The notes: generated by a model not told the origin, from the letters alone. 64,000 bases of DNA from Eurosta solidaginis (GCF_040869045.1 NC_090319.1:396257601-396321600), one strand, 5' to 3'. Positions 34,930-47,111 are shown, counted from the first letter of the stretch. A program made the numbers and translations.

Positions 34930-35440
34930 ATTGAGGTCGCAATGTTAAATATACATTTATTTCAACACTTCTGTACCGATTATATCGAAATTTTAACAAA
35001 ATATGGAGATATATGCAGCTGTTAGCTATGTAAAATTTTTTGGATACACGAGACCCGGTTTCGTAGATATCGGTAAAAATATAAAACCGAATAACCGCCA
35101 AATATTTTTTACTGCAAAGTTTGCAACATTTTTATTTTAACACCTTTCTACCGATTCTTTTGAAGCTTTAAAAACATATACATAGATATGTGAACGAAGT
35201 ATGTTTAGGTAAAAAAGTTTTAATACCGGAGATCCGGTTTTGGAGATATTGATAAAAATATAAACCCGGAAAACCTTAAATTTTTTTACTTATTTAAACA
35301 CTTCTTAACCGATTGTGTTGAAATTTAATCAGGATGTACATATCTATGTGGGGTATATTTAGGTAAAATTTTGTTGATACCCGAAACCCGGTTTTAGAGA
35401 TATCGGCAAAAATATGAAACCGGGTAACCGTCAAATATTT
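34930..35440. repeat. three degenerate tandem units of about 170-190 bp
   Basis: Units near 34955, 35130 and 35310 share the order ACACTTCT.ACCGATT, GATATCGGTAAAAATATAAA and ACCG..AACCG. They are strongly diverged, non-coding, and end next to the inverted repeat at 35444. Confidence 0.55.
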
Positions 35441-35443
35441 CAC

Positions 35444-35811
35444 ACCCGTGTGTTAATTTTTTCTCTACACCACAGTAGTATACCATCAATTGCCTCATCT
35501 TGGAATATTCACGCAAGGAAAGTTATTGATGTTTGTACATGGGGCGAATATACGAAATTTTCGCCAAAAATTGGCAATCGTCAAAAAGTGTAGAAAACAT
35601 TTTGTACCAAATTTGTTTCATTTACTTTTATATAAAACCTGGATAACAAAAAAAAATTTGTCTACACTTTTTGACGATTGCCAATTTTTGTCGGAAATTT
35701 CGTATATTTGTCCCATGCACAAACATCAATAACTTTCCTTGCGTGAATATTCCAAAGTGAGGCAATTGATGGTATACGACTGTGGTGTAGAGAAAAAATT
35801 AACAAACGGGT
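35444..35811. repeat. inverted-repeat (hairpin) element, arms about 150 bp
   Basis: The left arm (35444 to about 35597) and right arm (35661-35811) are near-perfect reverse complements around a loop of about 64 bp. The tips read ACCCGT..GTTAATTTTTTCTC. No coding capacity or clear target duplication is seen. Confidence 0.75.
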
Positions 35812-37248
35812 ATGAAGTGATAAAAGTAAAATTGTAGCTGTGCCCACAAAAAACCATGCTCCTGAAAAAAATTTACGCAACCAAGTGCTTCCACTTTTCT
35901 GCCTCTACCTTCAAAACTGAAAGGGGCACATCGAATTTGAAGCCCCAGGTATTTTTAGTCCCTGATAGGCTATTATCGTGCATAATCCAAAGTTCAATAC
36001 TCAGTTGCCTCAAAAAGCTATAAGCAAAAAACTGTCAATATTGAAAATGACAAAAAAAAGTATCGCTACTTTGATTGATGATAGTTTTGAGTATTGGAGG
36101 GGCATATTAATTTTGCTCATACTTTTAGAATATGCGTCTCAAAAACAACATCCAGTTTAAGTTCCATAGCGTTTCAGCGATTCCTCAATATTTTATCGAA
36201 AAAATTCAAAAAAAAAATTAAGGGTATCGCTTGAAAAAGTGTAAAAATCGACGTTTTTTACGTTTCGAAGTTCTGCAAAAAGTTGCTATCAACTTTCTTG
36301 ATTTTTAAAATCATCAGATCGGATAGTCAAAAGGTCAAACTTAATGTCCTTGTACTTTTTTCTGGCCTTAAATTTTTTGCCCGAGTATGCAAAAAAGTAA
36401 AAGTTTTTGGGATTTGCCCATATATTAGTTGTGTTTTTTTTACATTTATAGACGTTTACGCTTAAACTTTATATGGACTGCCAAGCCTCAAGTTTTAAAT
36501 ACACCTCTGAAATTGCTGCGCATAAAATTAGTACTACAAAAGGCCGCGGCACAATGACATTTTTCATATAGATGCGTTTAACACAAGCTTATGCATTCCT
36601 ATAACATTGCCACAATCAACCAAGATTTTGAGTTTGTATATTCACATACAAAATTTCGCGAATCACTTGCCGTCTTTCAGTGAGTTTTACAGCTCCGGCT
36701 CACGCTCAATTCTCACGGGAATGCTCTGGATCATTGAGAGACTTGAGAAGCAGATGTCGTAAAATTTTCGCACACGTGAAATGTGATAGGCAGATGTCGC
36801 CGCTGTTTTCCATTTAACTCATACGGCGAAAGGCTAAGCAGCGACATCTATTTTTGAAAAAGTAGGTATATTAAAGGCCGCGTTGCCAACCTAAAAAGAA
36901 GTAATTAACAAATTATCTGGGTCACAAATTGAACCAGACTTCTATCTGGATTTATCTGGCTCAAATCGTTGTTGTTGCATTTACATGCAAAATTATTTAT
37001 CTGGCTCAGGATTTTGCCACCGGATGATAGCTACTGTTATAAACATACTCCCTATACAATAAAAATACTTGCTAACATATTTTGTGTCGTATTCGATTGT
37101 TATATTGCAGTTTTTAATTGCGAAAAATGTTAGAAATTACAAACCAGTGGGTAAAATAATTTCACTTGCACGGTCCGATTCTTAGCGTTACCGGTAAAAT
37201 AGTACCCAGAACATTATGTAACCGAAAATCGTTACCAGTTCTTTTACG
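35812..37248. other. no gene seen; one short inverted motif
   Basis: The span is AT-rich. The sequence TTTTTCATATAGATG followed by GTTTAACACAAGCTTATG (36557-36597) recurs in inverse orientation at 48128-48166, on the other side of the Harbinger element, and partly at 57937. Nothing else is recognisable. Confidence 0.45.
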
Positions 37249-37586
37249 GCCCTATTCTACAGTGGTAACAACTTAATTTTTTACCGGTTACGAAATCTTC
37301 TGGCAACTTTTACACCTTTTTGGTATTCTGAAGGCAAAAGTTGCCGGATAACAACGTAACCACTAAAATAGGTGGTAACATCGACGTTACCACATAAAAC
37401 AGCTGATGTTTACTCTGAAAAATAAATAAAGCGAAAGTGAAAATTAAATCGAGCATTTTAAAAACAAATAAACAAATACAAGGAAAAGTAAAAATTAGCC
37501 AAAACGTTTCAAATGCCAATAATCAGTTTAATATAATAAAAATGTCCAATTTACTATTATTGCTGCTTGCTGAAGATGAAGAATAT

Positions 37587-38275
37587 TGTCACGGATATTG
37601 GCATCGCTGAGCTGTACCATCACTAAGGCGATGCTAAGGCCATGCCAAGCAGTATTTACGTCAATAATCAAATCATGTATACACATATATAAGGCAGCCG
37701 AAAGAGATGTCACACACAGATGCATTTACTTATGCGCGAGAGACTGTAAACTACAAACATTCACATCAATAATTCAATCATTATGTATCTACATAAACGA
37801 ATAAATAATTGCGTCTACACATATGTACGTATACGAGCAGCGGAGCGGCAATGCACAAACACATGCATATAACTTATCTCAGTTGTCACAAGAGAGGGCA
37901 ATAATTTTTGCACGTAGTTGTGGCTGGCGATTTTGTAGCCGAAATAACTAGTAAGTTCTGGAAATCGAAGAGCCTAGAAGTATGCAGCGTAAACTATAAA
38001 AGCGGGGCAGGCGAGTAAGAAGTAATTCAGTTTGAGTTGAGCTATCAATCAGATTGATTAAGCACGCGATCTGGCGGCCAATAGTAGAGTTTCATTTGAG
38101 TTATCAATCAGTTTGGTTATTAAGCCAGCGAGTAGTAAAGTATAAGTGTTATTGTGAAGTACTTAATAAAGGCCATTTTTCCATCATTCAATATTGGAGT
38201 TATTTATTAAACAGTTTAGTGATTCGAACTTAGCAGAGGATTGCAAATAAGAGGATTTGCGGCAGATTCGTTACA
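37587..38275 (+). repeat. G2 5' LTR
   Basis: It starts TGTCACGG and ends TTACA. It has a TATA-like CTATAAAAGCGGG near 37995 and an AATAAA-type signal (TTAATAAAGG) near 38163. Two related sequences around TATCAATCAG lie in tandem at about 38042 and 38100. Confidence 0.95.
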
Positions 38276-38277
38276 AT

Positions 38278-38292
38278 TGGTGTCAGAAGAGG
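38278..38292 (+). other. G2 primer-binding site
   Basis: TGGTGTCAGAAGAGG lies 2 bp after the LTR. It begins TGG, as expected for pairing with a tRNA CCA end, and resembles the complement of the 3' end of tRNA-Leu. The tRNA identity is from memory of related fly elements. Confidence 0.6.
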
Positions 38293-38326
38293 AATTGTTG
38301 AATAAATTCCAGAGGACAACAAGGAC

Positions 38327-39796
38327 ATGGCAAAGTTCAGTGAATTGAAGATCCAGCAACTAAAGAAGGAGTTGGAGAGCCGTGGATTGAATACAAGCGG
38401 CGTTAAACTTGAACTTCAGGTACGGCTACGAGAGGCAATGGAAGCAGAAGGAATTGATGTGGAAGAGTATGACTTTCATCTTGATGGCGAGGAAATAACA
38501 AAAATGGAAGAAACACCGCAGACAATGGCGAACACAGACCTGAACATGATATTGGCTGCAATATCTGGTCAAACATCGACAATGTCATCACAGATGGAAT
38601 CTTAAGAGACACGTATAACATCAAAGATTGAAGCACAAGAAACGCGTATGTCAGAAATGTCGACACAGATTACATCGAAGATGAAAGCACAAGAAACGCG
38701 TATGTCAGAAATGTCGACACAGATTACATCGAAGATGGAAGCACAAGAAACGCGTATATCCGAAATGTTGTCGCAAATGTCATCTCAGCTGGAATCGCAG
38801 GAGAACCGTATAACAGCGAAGATTGAAGCACAAGAGGCACGGATATCCGAAATGTCGGCTCAAATTTCAGCACAGATATCATCGCAGATCTCTGCTCAAC
38901 TGGAAGAGCAAGAAGGACGTATTTCCTCGAAGTTGGAGGCGCAAGATACAAAAATTTTACAGTTTGAAGAAAAAATCGAGGCCGAGGTGGATGCTTTGAG
39001 AGGACGTATCGAGCAGTTGCAACTAAATCGCCCAGCAGTTTCAACTAGTAATTCAAAGGTAAAAACACCATCCTTTGACGGTTCTGTTCCTTTCCAGGTC
39101 TTTAAGCTACAGCTTGAGAAGACCGCAGCAGTGAACAACTGGAATGTGGAAGATAAAGTTGCCGCACTCTTCGTAGCATTGAAAGGACCAGCTGCCGAAA
39201 TCTTACAGACTATTCCAGAGTACGAACGGAACAGTTATGACGCATTGATGGCTGCTGTAGAACGGCGATACGGAAGCGAACACAGGAAACAGATATTTCA
39301 AATAGAACTGCAAAACCGCTACCAAAAAGCTAACGAGACTTTGCAGGAGTTTGCTTCGGACATTGAAAGATTGGCTCATCTTGCAAATGCGGATGCACCC
39401 GTGGAATACACGGAAAGAGTGAAGATTCAGAGCATTATAAATGGCATAATGGACGTCGAAACGAAGCGAACCACATACGCGAACCCAAAGCAAACATTTT
39501 CTGAAACGGTATCCCATGCATTGACTCAGGAAACGGCGTCATTATTGAGTAAACCAGCATACAAAGCTCATCGTGTGGAAGTAGAAAGGCCAGAGTGGGT
39601 AGATACAATTTTGGAAGCTCTGAAGGGATCACAACAGAAAAATGCCGGAGTTATGAAATGTTTCAAGTGCGGTAACCCAGGTCACATTGCATGTCATTGC
39701 AGTAGCAATTCCAATAGTTCCAACAATGTGGGTGGCCGTAAACGCAGAGCTGAAGGAGACGAGCAAATCTCCAAATCCACTCAATCGTTAAACTAA
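38327..39796 (+). pseudogene. G2 Gag with SAP domain, coiled coil and zinc knuckle; one nonsense codon
   Basis: The capsid protein begins with a SAP-type helix-extended-loop-helix (residues 1-40: LKIQQLKKELESRGLNTSG, VRLREAM), a putative DNA/chromatin-binding module. An in-frame TAA at 38603-38605 interrupts it. A repetitive coiled-coil region follows, built of 18-residue units around ETRMSEMSTQITSKM (54-bp DNA repeats at 38643-38750). A retroviral-type Gag core comes next (TPSFDGSVPFQVFKLQLEKT), with a CCHC knuckle CFKCGNPGHIACHC near the C-terminus. The end is TAA at 39794-39796, one frame away from pol, which suggests a -1 frameshift junction. Confidence 0.85.
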
Positions 39797-39799
39797 AGC

Positions 39800-42700
39800 G
39801 AGTCAGCCGCAAGGGGCGACAGCTGGCTCCCTCAATTGAATGCCCCATAATCTCTATCTCGCAAATTGGAAGAAGGTCAAGCAATCTTACTGTCGGAGGA
39901 CATGTGGATGGAAAGGAACGTTTACTGACGGTAGATACGGGTGCATCCCATTCCATCATTCGATCAGATTTAGTCAACAAGAAGATAAGACCATTGCTTG
40001 GAGCAAGATTACGTACAGCCACGGGAGAGGACACCCAGGTAATTGGATAAGTGGAATGTGAAGTAGCAATTGGGATTGTCTCGGTACTTCACAATTTTAT
40101 AGTGGCAGGTATTGTTGATGAAATCATAATTGGAGTGGACTTCTTAATCAACCAAGGCATCAAGATCGATATGCAAAGCAAGACGATGCGATATAAGAAC
40201 ATGGATGTGCCACTTAATTTCGGCTACGAGAGAGGCTACAGCCGTAAACGAGTGCTGGTGGAAGAGAGTCAGCGAATACCACCAAAATCCGAAGCAGTCA
40301 TCTGGGCAAAGGTTGATGGAGATTGTGGGACAAACAAATTGTGGGTTGTCGAAGCAGCAAACAAATCAGCACTAAACATACTTGTAGGAAAAACCCTGGC
40401 TATGACAAAACAAGATGGACGTATTCCGGTAAGAGTACTCAATGAGTTCAAGTCACCACTCAAACTGACTAAAGGAGCTATTTTGGGAAGATGCCAAGAG
40501 GCTGAAGTAGTTATTAACTGTGAACAGCTCCAGGAACACGTTTCAGCTAGAAATACTGATGTTTCAAATGACATCACGGCATGGACACAGGGGCTAGAGG
40601 AAGCATATCAGAGTAAGGCAAAACAACTGCTCCTAAAGTACGCGAACATATTTGACCAGGATGATTCTAAACCAGGCCGCACCAACGTAGTGAAACATCA
40701 AATTGACACTGGAGATGCGAGGCCGATCCGTCAAGCTCCACGTAGTATTCCACTGGCGAAGCGGGAAGTTGTGAGTCAAATCATTCAAGAAATGAGCGAC
40801 AGCGGCGTCATCGAACCATCAGCTAGTCCATGGAGCTCACCGGTAGTACTTGTAAAAAAGAAGGATGGAAAAATGAGGTTTTGCGTGGACTACCGGAAGT
40901 TGAATGACGTAACGAAAAAGGATAGCTACCCATTGCCAAGAATTGACACCACTCTGGACTCGCTATCTGGTACGAAATGGTTTTCCACGCTGGACTTGAA
41001 AAGCGGCTACTGGCAAGTGGAGGTGAAGGAGGAAGATAAAGAGAAAACAGCCTTCAGTGTCGGTGATAGTCTTTGGCAATTTACAGTGATGCCTTTTGGA
41101 CTTTGTAATGCACCAGCTACTTTTGAGACTCATGGACCAGGTACTGAAAGGACTACATTGGAAAACATACTTGGTGTACCTGGACGACATCATCGTATTG
41201 GGCAAGAACTTTGATGAACATCTTAAGAACTTAGAGGAAGTTTTCCAGAGAATAGCTGGCGCTGGTCTGAAGTTAAGTCCCAAAAAGTGTGCGCTGTTTA
41301 AAAAGGAAGTCAATTATTTGGGTCACAAGGTAACGACAGAGGGCATCTGCACTGCGAACGAAAAAATAGAGGCTGTACAGGATTGGCCAAGACCACAGAA
41401 CCTACATGAATTGAGAAGTTTTCTTGGGCTGTGCACATATTACCGCCGATTTGTACCAAATTTTTCCAGCGTAGCCCATAGCCTCCATGAGCTTACAAGA
41501 AAAAACAAAGCTTTTGAATGGAAGGAGCAAGAAGTGGCTTTCCAAATATTGAAGGAGCGTTTGTGCACTGCCCCAATCTTAGCATATCCGATTCCAGGAG
41601 CAACATTTATTCTAGATACAGATGCAGGTGGATATGCTATAGGAGGCGTTTTATCACAACTGGTCGATGGACAGGAGAAGGTAGTTGCATATTACAGCCG
41701 TTCGATTGGAAAACCAGAGAGGAACTACTGTGTTACGCGGAGAGAGCTGTTGGCATTGGTAGAGTGCATTAAACATTTTCACAAATACCTCTACGGCCAG
41801 CGATTCCGTGTCAGGACAGATCACGCAGCGTTGAAATGGCTTCTGCAGTTCCGTAATCCGGAAGGACAATTGGCACGGTGGATCGAGCGACTACAAAGCT
41901 ATGACTTTTCCATTGAGCATCGAAAAGGTAGTACCCATGGAAATGCTGATGCAATGTCACGAAGACCATGTAGTTTGGAATGCAAGCACTGTTCAAAGGC
42001 CGAGGCTAAAGAAGACATTATAGATGTCCGGCTAATGACTATAACGTGTACGGATGAATGGGACAAGGAACAACTAAGAAAGTGTCAGCTAGAAGATACA
42101 GATCTGTCACATGTTATACAAGGGCTCGAACGAAACGAAAGACCAAGCAGAGAGGATATGTCAGCAGAGAGTCCCATTGCGAAGTCATATTGGGCACAGT
42201 GGAACAGTTTGGAATTGATATCCGGTTGCTTGCATCGAGTATGGGAGAGTGAGGATGGTCAATGCAAGAAGAAACTGATAGTTGTTCCCAGAAAGAGGAT
42301 TCCTGACGTGCTCAGCGAGTTGCACAATGGTCCAAGTGGAGGCCATCTTGGAATCACGAAGACACTCGAGAAAATTAAGCAGATATTCTATTGGGTTGGT
42401 TGCCGTCAGTCGGTCACCGAGTGGATTGCCAATTGCGAGGTATGCAACAGAGCGAAAGGGCCCAAAACCCGAAGTCGTGGCCAGATGAAGCAGTATATTT
42501 CAGGTGCACCATTTGAAAGGATCCGCATGGATGTCGCAGGTCCATTTCCTACTAGCAACCGCGGAAACAAATACGTACTGGTGGTTATGGATTATTTCAG
42601 TAAATGACCAGAGGTATACCCAATCCCAAACCAAGAAGCAGAAACAGTAGCAAAAGTGGTTAAAAACGAATGGGTTGCAAGGTATGGTGTACCAATGGAG

Positions 42701-43386
42701 TTACATTCTGACCAAGGCAGGAATTTTGAATCAGCTGTGTTCCAAGAACTGTGCAAGAAGTTGGGCATTCGAAAAACACGGACAACTGCATTGCATCCTC
42801 AGTCCGATGGTATGGTGGAACGTTTCAATAGAACATTGGAGGAGCATTTAAGGAAAGTAGTCGACAAGTACCATAAGGACTGGGATACACACATATCATT
42901 ATCCTTGATGGCCTACCGATCGGCAGTACATGACACAACGGGCCAAACTCCCGCAAAGGTAATTTTGGCAATGACCTTCGACTGCCAGCTGATTTGAAGT
43001 ATGGGATAGATGCCGATGCGGAGAGGAATGTCAAGAAATCCACTGATGTCTTAGAAGAAGAGCTGAGAGAGATACACGATCTGGTAAGGCAACGAGCAAA
43101 GATTATGAGTGAAAAGATGAAAGCGAGGTACGATAAAGCAATTAATTCGGAAGGGTTTCAGGAAGGAGATTTGGTGCTGCTATACAACCCGCAACGAAAA
43201 AAAGGTTTGTCCCCGAAATTGCAGTGTAACTGGGAAGGCCCATACAAAGTTGTAAAACGGATCAACGATGTAGTGTACCGCACACAAACCACTACCAAAC
43301 CACGAACCAAAATGAAAGTGGTTCATTTGGAGAGATTAGCAGCGTTTAGATCGAGAAATTTGTCTGATCGGGACGATCAGACTTAG
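39800..43386 (+). pseudogene. G2 Pol: protease, RT, RNase H, integrase; four lesions
   Basis: Protease LTVDTGASHSIIRSDLV lies at 39925. RT has FCVDYRKLNDVTKKDSYPLP, FSTLDLKSGYWQV and catalytic YLDD (about 41183). RNase H has FILDTDAGGYAIGGVLSQ and the LLALVECIKHF helix. Integrase has an HHCC finger (GGHLGITKTLEKIKQ, NCEVCNRAK) and a DDE core with MDVAGPF, LHSDQGRNFES and MVERFNRTLEEH. The C-terminal region (QCNWEGPYKVVKR) ends RDDQT-stop. Lesions are TAA at 40048-40050, a 2-bp deletion near 41127, TGA at 42605-42607 and an indel near 42970. Confidence 0.85.
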
Positions 43387-43397
43387 GTGGAGGGCAG
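43385..43397 (+). other. G2 polypurine tract
   Basis: AGGTGGAGGGCAG directly precedes the 3' LTR and overlaps the pol stop codon. It would prime plus-strand synthesis. G1 has a matching tract at 15965-15977. Confidence 0.65.
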
Positions 43398-44098
43398 TGT
43401 CACGGATATTGGCATCGCTGAGCTGTACCATCACTAAGGCGATGCTAAGGCCATGCCAAGCAGTATTTACGTCAATAATCAAATCATGTATACACATATA
43501 TAAGGCAGCCGAAAGAGATGTCACACACAGATGCATTTACTTATGCGCCTATGTATGCGCGAGAGACTGTAAACTACAAACATTCACATCAATAATTCAA
43601 TCATTATGTATTTACATAAACGAATAAATAATTGCGTCTACACATATGTACGTATACGAGCAGCGGAGCGCCAATGCACAAACACATGCATATATCTTAT
43701 CTCAGTTGTCACAAGAGAGGCCAATAATTTTTGCACGTAGTTGTGGCTGGCGATTTTGTAGCCGAAATAACTAGTAAGTTCTGGAAATCGAAGAGCCTAG
43801 AAGTATGCAGCGTAAACTATAAAAGCGGGGCAGGCGAGTAAGAAGTAATTCAGTTTGAGTTGAGCTATCAATCAGATTGATTAAGCACGCGATCTGGCGG
43901 CCAATAGTAGAGTTTCATTTGAGTTATCAATCAGTTTGGTTATTAAGCCAGCGAGTAGTAAAGTATAAGTGTTATTGTGAAGTACTTAATAAAGGCCATT
44001 TTTCCATCATTCAATATTGGAGTTATTTATTAAACAGTTTAGTGATTCGAACTTAGCAGAGGATTGCAAATAAGAGGATTTGCGGCAGATTCGTTACA
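43398..44098 (+). repeat. G2 3' LTR
   Basis: It is identical to the 5' LTR except for four substitutions and a 12-bp insertion duplicating CTATGTATGCGC-type sequence near 43548. Confidence 0.95.
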
Positions 44099-45116
44099 AT
44101 ATGATGAAATTTTGGAACGGAGACATAACTTAAAGTCTTCGGGACAGTAGTGATCCTTTGAACCTTCCTTTTAGTACCTTCAAAGAGCATTTTCGTTTAC
44201 CGAAAGAAGCCTGTAAAATACTTATAGAAGAGTTGTGGCCAAAGGATGACCAACCTACTTCTCTGCCTTTTGGAGTACGATTTTTTTGTTGTCTCACATT
44301 TTTAGCACATGGATCGTATCAAAAATGTGTTGCTAATAATATATACGCTGAGCTCAGCCATCTGAAGTAAGTTTTCCTACCACAAACGAGGAGCAGTTGG
44401 CTATAAAAGCAAGGTAACGTTGAACGTGGAAACTGACAGATACTACATGGGATAATATTTTTTGTTTCTACTAGTTTGGTTTGAAGGGTGTTATCGGTGC
44501 AATCGATTGCACACATGTGGCGCTCATTTGTCCACCAAGAACTTTTCCGGCCAGACCGTGTAGCCTCTACATGAATCGCAAAGGATACTACAGCGTCAAT
44601 GTTGAAGCTGTTTGCGACGAAAACTTAAAGTTTCTGGCAATTGATGCAACTTTTCCTGGGTCATGCCACGACTCAGGTATATGGACAACATCAAACGTGC
44701 GTGCGTTTATGAGCGGGCAGAGAGGAAGCTTACTACTAGGTGATCAGGGTTACCCCTTAGAGCCTTGGCTTATCACACCCTTAGCTCAGCCCGCAAATCC
44801 TCGGGAACAAAAATTCAATAAAATACATTGTAAGGCAAGGAATGTTATTGAAAGAGGATTTGGAGTGGTTAAGTCACGTTTTCGATGCTTGGCACAACAT
44901 CGCACTTTAAATTATAGTCCCGAAAGAGTAACTATAATTGTAAACGCCTGCTTTATTCTTCACAATGTTGTAAGAAAAAATTTTCCGAGTGACGAAGTGG
45001 AAATTGAAGAAGTGGAGCCAGACGAGGAAACGACTGCACCAGAAACTGCCACCAACACCCATCTTCGCCGCCAAGGCGAAAGGATTCGCCAGCAGTTAAT
45101 CAACCATATACCCTGA

Positions 45117-45676
45117 CTGTGCCTGCGAATAGGATAATAAAATAATATATGTAAACAAAACACAAACAAATACTGAAGAATGAATAAAAATTTAGACAAA
45201 ATTTAAAATTTTCAAAACTTTTTATTAATTATATGATTGACTTGCAGGTTTCTTATTTGTGGGTTTATATTTCTAAATAAGTCAATAACAAAAAAATAGT
45301 ACTGAGTATCTTCTTTGATAATTTTGTTTCATAGTAATGAGTTTTATCACATTCCATATTGCTTACTTAAAAACTAATATACATTTGTTTATAAAGTAAA
45401 TAAAATAGCAAAAAGTACAGAATAGTCTGTTTTTAAGTTTGTAAATAAGTTTATCACATTTCATATTGGTTATTTAAAAAGCAAAAATTAATGCACTATA
45501 TTGATACATTTAAAATTAAAAGAAATTCGTTTTAAATGAAATAAAAATTCAATAATATAAAACAAATAAAAACTAATTCAGTCTTTTTTAATTTCTTAAA
45601 TTACTTAATACTTAAAAAAAAGGAATTCAATGTTTTTAAGCTAAACTTAAAGCATACTGGCTGACATCATACGAGC
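45117..45676. other. AT-rich gap between convergent Harbinger genes
   Basis: No gene is seen. The 3' ends of the transposase and Myb/SANT genes face each other here, so it should hold their terminators. AATAAA-like hexamers are present (for example at about 45180). Confidence 0.5.
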
Positions 45677-47111
45677 TTAGTCCAGGTGTTGTCTTTGCAA
45701 TGCCACCATCTCCTCAATTGCCGCAACTAACGACATCAACCCATTTCCCAAATTGTCTTGGAACTCAGCCAGTCTTGTCTGTTCATGACGTCTGTTCCTC
45801 ATGTCCTGTTGCACCAATTCCAAAATTTCATCCTTAGCGCTCCTTCTTCTGTTGCGTGACGTTGACAACAAAACTTGTCTGGGCGTATCAGCATTCGGCG
45901 CGGCAGAATTGCTCGCAGCAGCACTACGTGGCACGGGATTGGGAGTAACAGGACGTGAGGAAGTTCGACTGGGCGATTCACTTACCACTAAGCAAAACAA
46001 GGCAAACTCGTTCGTATCTTCCGCAAAAGCAGGTGGTGAAATTTCCAGTGGTAATTCCTCTGGCGTTGGAGGAATATTTTCGGCATTGTTGGCGTTCTAT
46101 TAATAAAAAAAAGTATTATCGTCACACATTTTTTTACAATATAAAAATGTAATACTACAATATAGGCAGTATAGTTTAAGTATATGAAAACATATTTCAA
46201 TTCATAAATAAAAATGCAAGAAATGCCTATATGTACATGGGCATAATAATTACACACATACACTACCAGCGGTTATTATTGTATTACACAAGTTTATTAC
46301 AAATATATTTACCTGGAAGCCGAGCCTTGAGGTTGAGTGGCCCTCCACAGCAGCAATCCCAAACACCTCTAACGCTTGCTGCTCGAAGTCAGTGAGCTCT
46401 GCCACAGGATTTTGCCCACCACCTGTCTTTCTCCTCTCGGCAGAAAATTTTCGGGCCCGGGAACGCAACTGTTTTCGCCAGTTTCGCAAACTCTGAAATT
46501 ATAAATAAAGACAAACAATCAGTTCTTACCCTCTTTCCAATAATAATTTAGTAGTATGTAGTTATGTATGGTATTATTCTGGTGTTTGTGGCGCTCATAC
46601 ATGCTTTGTTATGCCAAGTACAAATTTCAACAACTAATAACTTATAAATAAGAATTTTAGTATTTAATTACACAGGTGCGCTGTTCTATGTTATTGGACA
46701 TTAAAATGTGTACTTGACACAGAAATCCTGCAGTTTGCATTACTCCAGCTACGTGTTTGAACGCACAATCACGCTGTAGCCGGAGTAAATTTTTGGCACA
46801 CAAAACAACACAAAACCCTTAATTATATAAAAATCAATTTGCTTACCTCTCGCCAGGTATCGCATGTTCTTGATGGCCGCCCCACCATCGCATTCAATTC
46901 AGATGTGAGCTCCTCCCACATCCTTTGAACCTGATTTGGCGATGTGGGGCAGTTTTTACCCTGCAGGAGCTCGGGATGATCCCTACAATATGCCACATAT
47001 AGTCGCAACTGGGACGGGGTGGTACGTGCATATTTTCTATAATTAAAATAAATAATTAATAATGAATTTAACAAAATATTTACCAAAATTTACTTACTTG
47101 TTGATTTCCAT
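45677..47111 (-). CDS. Harbinger Myb/SANT-like (Zeste-type) DNA-binding protein, four exons, open
   Basis: In PIF/Harbinger elements this second protein binds the transposon ends and brings the transposase to the nucleus. Exons are 47111-47098 (ATG in AAAATGG), 47036-46847, 46492-46313 and 46096-45677. Each junction has GT and AG, and the phases agree, giving 268 codons including TAA. Residues 5-90 hold the Myb/SANT-like domain (TTPSQLRLYVAYCRDHPELL, RMWEELTSELNAM, WRESLRNWRKQLRSRARKF). ELTDFEQQALEVFG follows, then a Ser/Pro-rich linker and a C-terminal amphipathic stretch (LVQQDMRNRRHEQTRLAEF, LMSLVAAIEEMVALQRQHL) likely to be a coiled coil. The splice model is mine and unverified. Confidence 0.75.

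Larger units (their letters stand above)
37587..44098 (+). mobile_element. G2: young Ty3/gypsy-type LTR retrotransposon in the Harbinger transposase
   Basis: The element is flanked by a perfect ATAT duplication (37583-37586 and 44099-44102). The LTRs are 689 and 701 bp and differ by four substitutions and one 12-bp indel by eye, so the insertion is recent. The order is LTR, primer site, Gag, protease, RT, RNase H, integrase, purine tract, LTR. There is no envelope ORF. Despite its youth gag-pol carries five disabling lesions. Confidence 0.95.
37542..45116 (+). pseudogene. Harbinger transposase (DDE_Tnp_4 type), interrupted by G2
   Basis: The protein would excise and reinsert the element at TWA sites. 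The likely start is ATG 37542; after 15 codons G2 is inserted and coding resumes at 44103. A frameshift lies near 44145. The N-terminal region (LNLPFSTFKEHFRLPKEACK, FLAHGSYQKCVANN) runs to about 44367. Some 50 family residues before the catalytic domain are missing around 44368-44474. The catalytic part to the stop at 45114-45116 is open: GVIGAIDCTHVA (first Asp), FPGSCHDSGIW (second Asp), LLGDQGYPLEPWLITP and RNVIERGFGVVKSRFRCL (Glu). Confidence 0.85.

Noticed and set aside
43387..44098. Envelope-like third ORF in G2, which would make it an errantivirus
   Set aside because: Only LTR sequence follows pol; the purine tract overlaps the pol stop, so there is no room for an env gene.
44368..44474. 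A simple intron in the Harbinger transposase
   Set aside because: GTAAG and CTACTAG are present, but joining them shifts the frame and about 50 family residues would still be missing, so a deletion is more likely.
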